From NCBI GenBank assembly GCA_947492995.1, contig CANLOU010000002.1, positions 806,001 to 870,000 of the forward strand: 64,000 nucleotides of DNA. The letters are read 5' to 3'. The DNA is from an uncultured Litoreibacter sp. Lineage in GTDB: Bacteria > Pseudomonadota > Alphaproteobacteria > Rhodobacterales > Rhodobacteraceae. Made by a program: the position numbers and the translations under genes. Below are positions 62,343-64,000 of the stretch, piece after piece; the stretch's first letter is position 1, and every line of letters begins with the position of its first letter. Under the pieces are notes generated by a model. The model saw only the letters and a program-made list of their open reading frames with translations. It made no database searches and was not told the DNA's origin.

Positions 62343-64000
62343 ATGGCAGTTTTGTTCAAATGGTCGATGCGGCTGTTTTTGTTGATGGTTGTGCTGGCCG
62401 GATTGGCGTTGCTGGCGGCCTATTATCTGGCTTCGCGGTCCCTGCCCGACTATTCCGCAGATTTCACCGTGCCGGGCATTTCGGCCCCGGTGGACATTGT
62501 GCGCAACAACTCCGGGGTGCCCCATATCTTTGGGCAGAGCGACGAGGACGTGTTCTACGGCCTCGGCTTCGCCCATGCCCAGGACCGCCTTTGGCAAATG
62601 ACCATGCTGCGCCGCACAGCCCAGGGCCGCTTGTCGGAACTGTTTGGCGCGCGCACAGTCAAAACCGATGAGCTGCTGCGCAGGCTGGATGTCTACGGCC
62701 ATGCGCAACGCTCGGTTGCAGCCCAAGACGCCGAAACCACTGCCATGCTCAACGCCTATGCCGATGGGGTGAATGCATGGCTGCGCACCGTCAACGCCCA
62801 AGCGCTGGGGCGCGGCGCGCCCGAGTTCTTCCTGTTTGCCCCCGATATTGCGCCATGGCAGCCCGCCGACAGCATCGCAGTGGTCAAAATCATGGCCCTG
62901 CAGCTGTCCGGCCATCTCAGCGAGGAAGTGATCCGCGCCCGCGCCTCGCTGGCTTTGCCCATCGAACGGGTGGCCGACCTGTTGCCGGACGACCCATCCA
63001 CCGGCGTGGCCGCGCTGGATTTTGCGGGGCTGTTCCCCGACATGACGTGGCCGCGCTTTGCTGCGGATACATCCGGGCCCCGCGACCCGCTGAACCCGGT
63101 CAAACACCGCGCGCTTGCCGGGGCCTCAAATGGGTTTGCCGCCGCGCCCAACCGCTCTGCCGCGGGGGGCACGCTTCTGGCCAATGACCCGCATTTGGGG
63201 CTCAGCGCCCCCTCAATTTGGTACCTGGCGCGGCTGGAGCTGCAGTCCGGCGGCGTGATTGGCGGCACCATTCCGGGCATGCCCGTGGTCCTGACCGGCC
63301 GCACGGATCAGACCGGCTGGGGTCTGACCACCGCCTATGTCGACGACCAGGACGTGTTTATCGAGCAGCTGAACCCCGACAACCCGCGCGAATATCTGAC
63401 GCCTGACGGCTTCAAGCCCTTTCGCACCCGCCAAAGCATCATTCAGGTCGAGGGCAGCCTGCCCGTCACCATCGACCTGCAATGGACAGAAAACGGCCCC
63501 GTTCTGCCGGGCACGCATTTCAACCTGGGGACGGTGACGCCTGCGGGCCATGTCACGGCCCTTGGCTGGACGGTGCTCACAGATCAAAACACCTCGCTGC
63601 AGGCGGCCCTGAAGATCATGAAGGCCGGCACGATCCCGCAAATGATCGAGGGCACCAAGGACTATGTCGCCCCCGCCCAAAACCTGACCATGGCCGATTT
63701 GACCGATGTGGCGCTGAAAACAATCGGCCACATCCCGCGCCGCAACCCCGCGCACCAGTCGCGCGGGCGCATCCCCGCGCCGGGCTGGCTGGCGCAAAAC
63801 CGCTGGCAGGGCGTGATGCCCGATGCGTCCAACCCGCTGTTCATACGCCCCTCGGGCGGCATCGTGGGCAACACCAACAACAAAACGGTGCAGCGCCCCT
63901 TCCCCGACCATGTCAGCCACACCTATGGCGACACGCAGCGGGTGCAGCGCTGGCAGCGGCTGATGCAGGGCCGTCAAGTCCACACCCGCGAAAGCTTCAT
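62343..64000 (+). CDS. Penicillin acylase family protein (3' end beyond the window)
   Basis: At least 552 residues; the gene has no stop before the right edge. A membrane anchor or signal is at about 10-28. PVDIVRNNSGVPHIFGQSDE and FAHAQDRLWQMTMLRRTAQG are the alpha-subunit motifs. The autoprocessing site GASNGFAA gives the N-terminal nucleophile Ser262 of the beta subunit. PHLGLSAPSIWYLARLE follows. Such enzymes cleave amides, including acyl-homoserine lactones (PvdQ/QuiP-like), so quorum quenching is one option. Confidence 0.85.
   Translation, partial: MAVLFKWSMRLFLLMVVLAGLALLAAYYLASRSLPDYSADFTVPGISAPVDIVRNNSGVPHIFGQSDEDVFYGLGFAHAQDRLWQMTMLRRTAQGRLSELFGARTVKTDELLRRLDVYGHAQRSVAAQDAETTAMLNAYADGVNAWLRTVNAQALGRGAPEFFLFAPDIAPWQPADSIAVVKIMALQLSGHLSEEVIRARASLALPIERVADLLPDDPSTGVAALDFAGLFPDMTWPRFAADTSGPRDPLNPVKHRALAGASNGFAAAPNRSAAGGTLLANDPHLGLSAPSIWYLARLELQSGGVIGGTIPGMPVVLTGRTDQTGWGLTTAYVDDQDVFIEQLNPDNPREYLTPDGFKPFRTRQSIIQVEGSLPVTIDLQWTENGPVLPGTHFNLGTVTPAGHVTALGWTVLTDQNTSLQAALKIMKAGTIPQMIEGTKDYVAPAQNLTMADLTDVALKTIGHIPRRNPAHQSRGRIPAPGWLAQNRWQGVMPDASNPLFIRPSGGIVGNTNNKTVQRPFPDHVSHTYGDTQRVQRWQRLMQGRQVHTRESF

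Overview
The window looks like chromosomal core and near-core DNA of a marine alphaproteobacterium of the Rhodobacterales (Roseobacter group). Supporting signs are high-GC genes with many 4-bp ATGA stop/start overlaps, a full-length CckA kinase with a CtrA-type box, the alphaproteobacterial SOS box GTTC-N7-GTTC before recA, paired GcvT-type dimethylglycine/sarcosine dehydrogenase homologues, a tetrahydrofolate/corrinoid methyl-transfer gene set, and a hemB gene divergent from a short membrane protein often named 'component of SufBCD complex'. There is no phage, IS element, integrase, CRISPR array or rRNA. One tRNA (Gly, CCC) is present. Species cannot be fixed from the sequence alone.

Layout. 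1-460: start of a PQQ-type sugar dehydrogenase (partial). 649-7143: a branched-chain-amino-acid-type ABC transporter (binding protein, attenuator hairpin, LivG, an unknown periplasmic protein, LivF, LivH, LivM) with OmdA-like and DUF1304 genes behind it. 7140-12109: two divergent ~800-residue FAD/GcvT dehydrogenases. 12159-26907: housekeeping genes, mostly on the minus strand: alaS, recA, cckA, rsmB-like, guaB, then speB/yaiI on plus, an FrhB-like Fe-S protein, rlmE and ppx/gppA. 27156-35357: a methyl-transfer region (PF13769 'virulence factor' protein, MetF-like reductase, methyl-THF:corrinoid methyltransferase, small conserved protein, and 3 kb further on a corrinoid-activating ASKHA/ferredoxin protein), interrupted by DUF4345, XRE, sterol-desaturase and unknown genes. 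35928-41805: tRNA-Gly, thioesterase, psuK-psuG, DUF502, a dehydrogenase/DUF4166 protein, a DCC protein and a 38-residue lipoprotein. 41852-46754: YejA-like binding protein, a candidate small RNA, an unknown protein, 3-hydroxybutyrate dehydrogenase and a patatin. 47003-53657: a small repeat-bearing secreted protein, an arsenate reductase/aquaglyceroporin pair, a cupin regulator divergent from an acyl-CoA ligase, DsbA-like, DUF457, MFS and peroxiredoxin genes. 53719-64000: a secreted zinc metalloprotease, mfd, hemB, a SYLF lipoprotein, a cluster of palindromes, a 3-hydroxyisobutyrate-dehydrogenase-type protein and a partial penicillin acylase.

How the genes fit together. The dehydrogenase pair would release methyl groups from N-methylated amino acids to tetrahydrofolate. 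The MetF-like reductase and methyl-THF:corrinoid methyltransferase handle the same one-carbon pool, and the ASKHA protein would keep the corrinoid reduced. The substrate-specific methyltransferase and the corrinoid protein itself are not in the window. The least expected signals are non-coding: a compact promoter/hairpin/terminator unit at 43743-43853 that looks like a small RNA gene, a run of unlike perfect palindromes at 61223-61356, and AT-rich palindromes at several gene ends.

Limits. All calls come from reading translations and motifs by eye. No database search, folding or promoter prediction was run.
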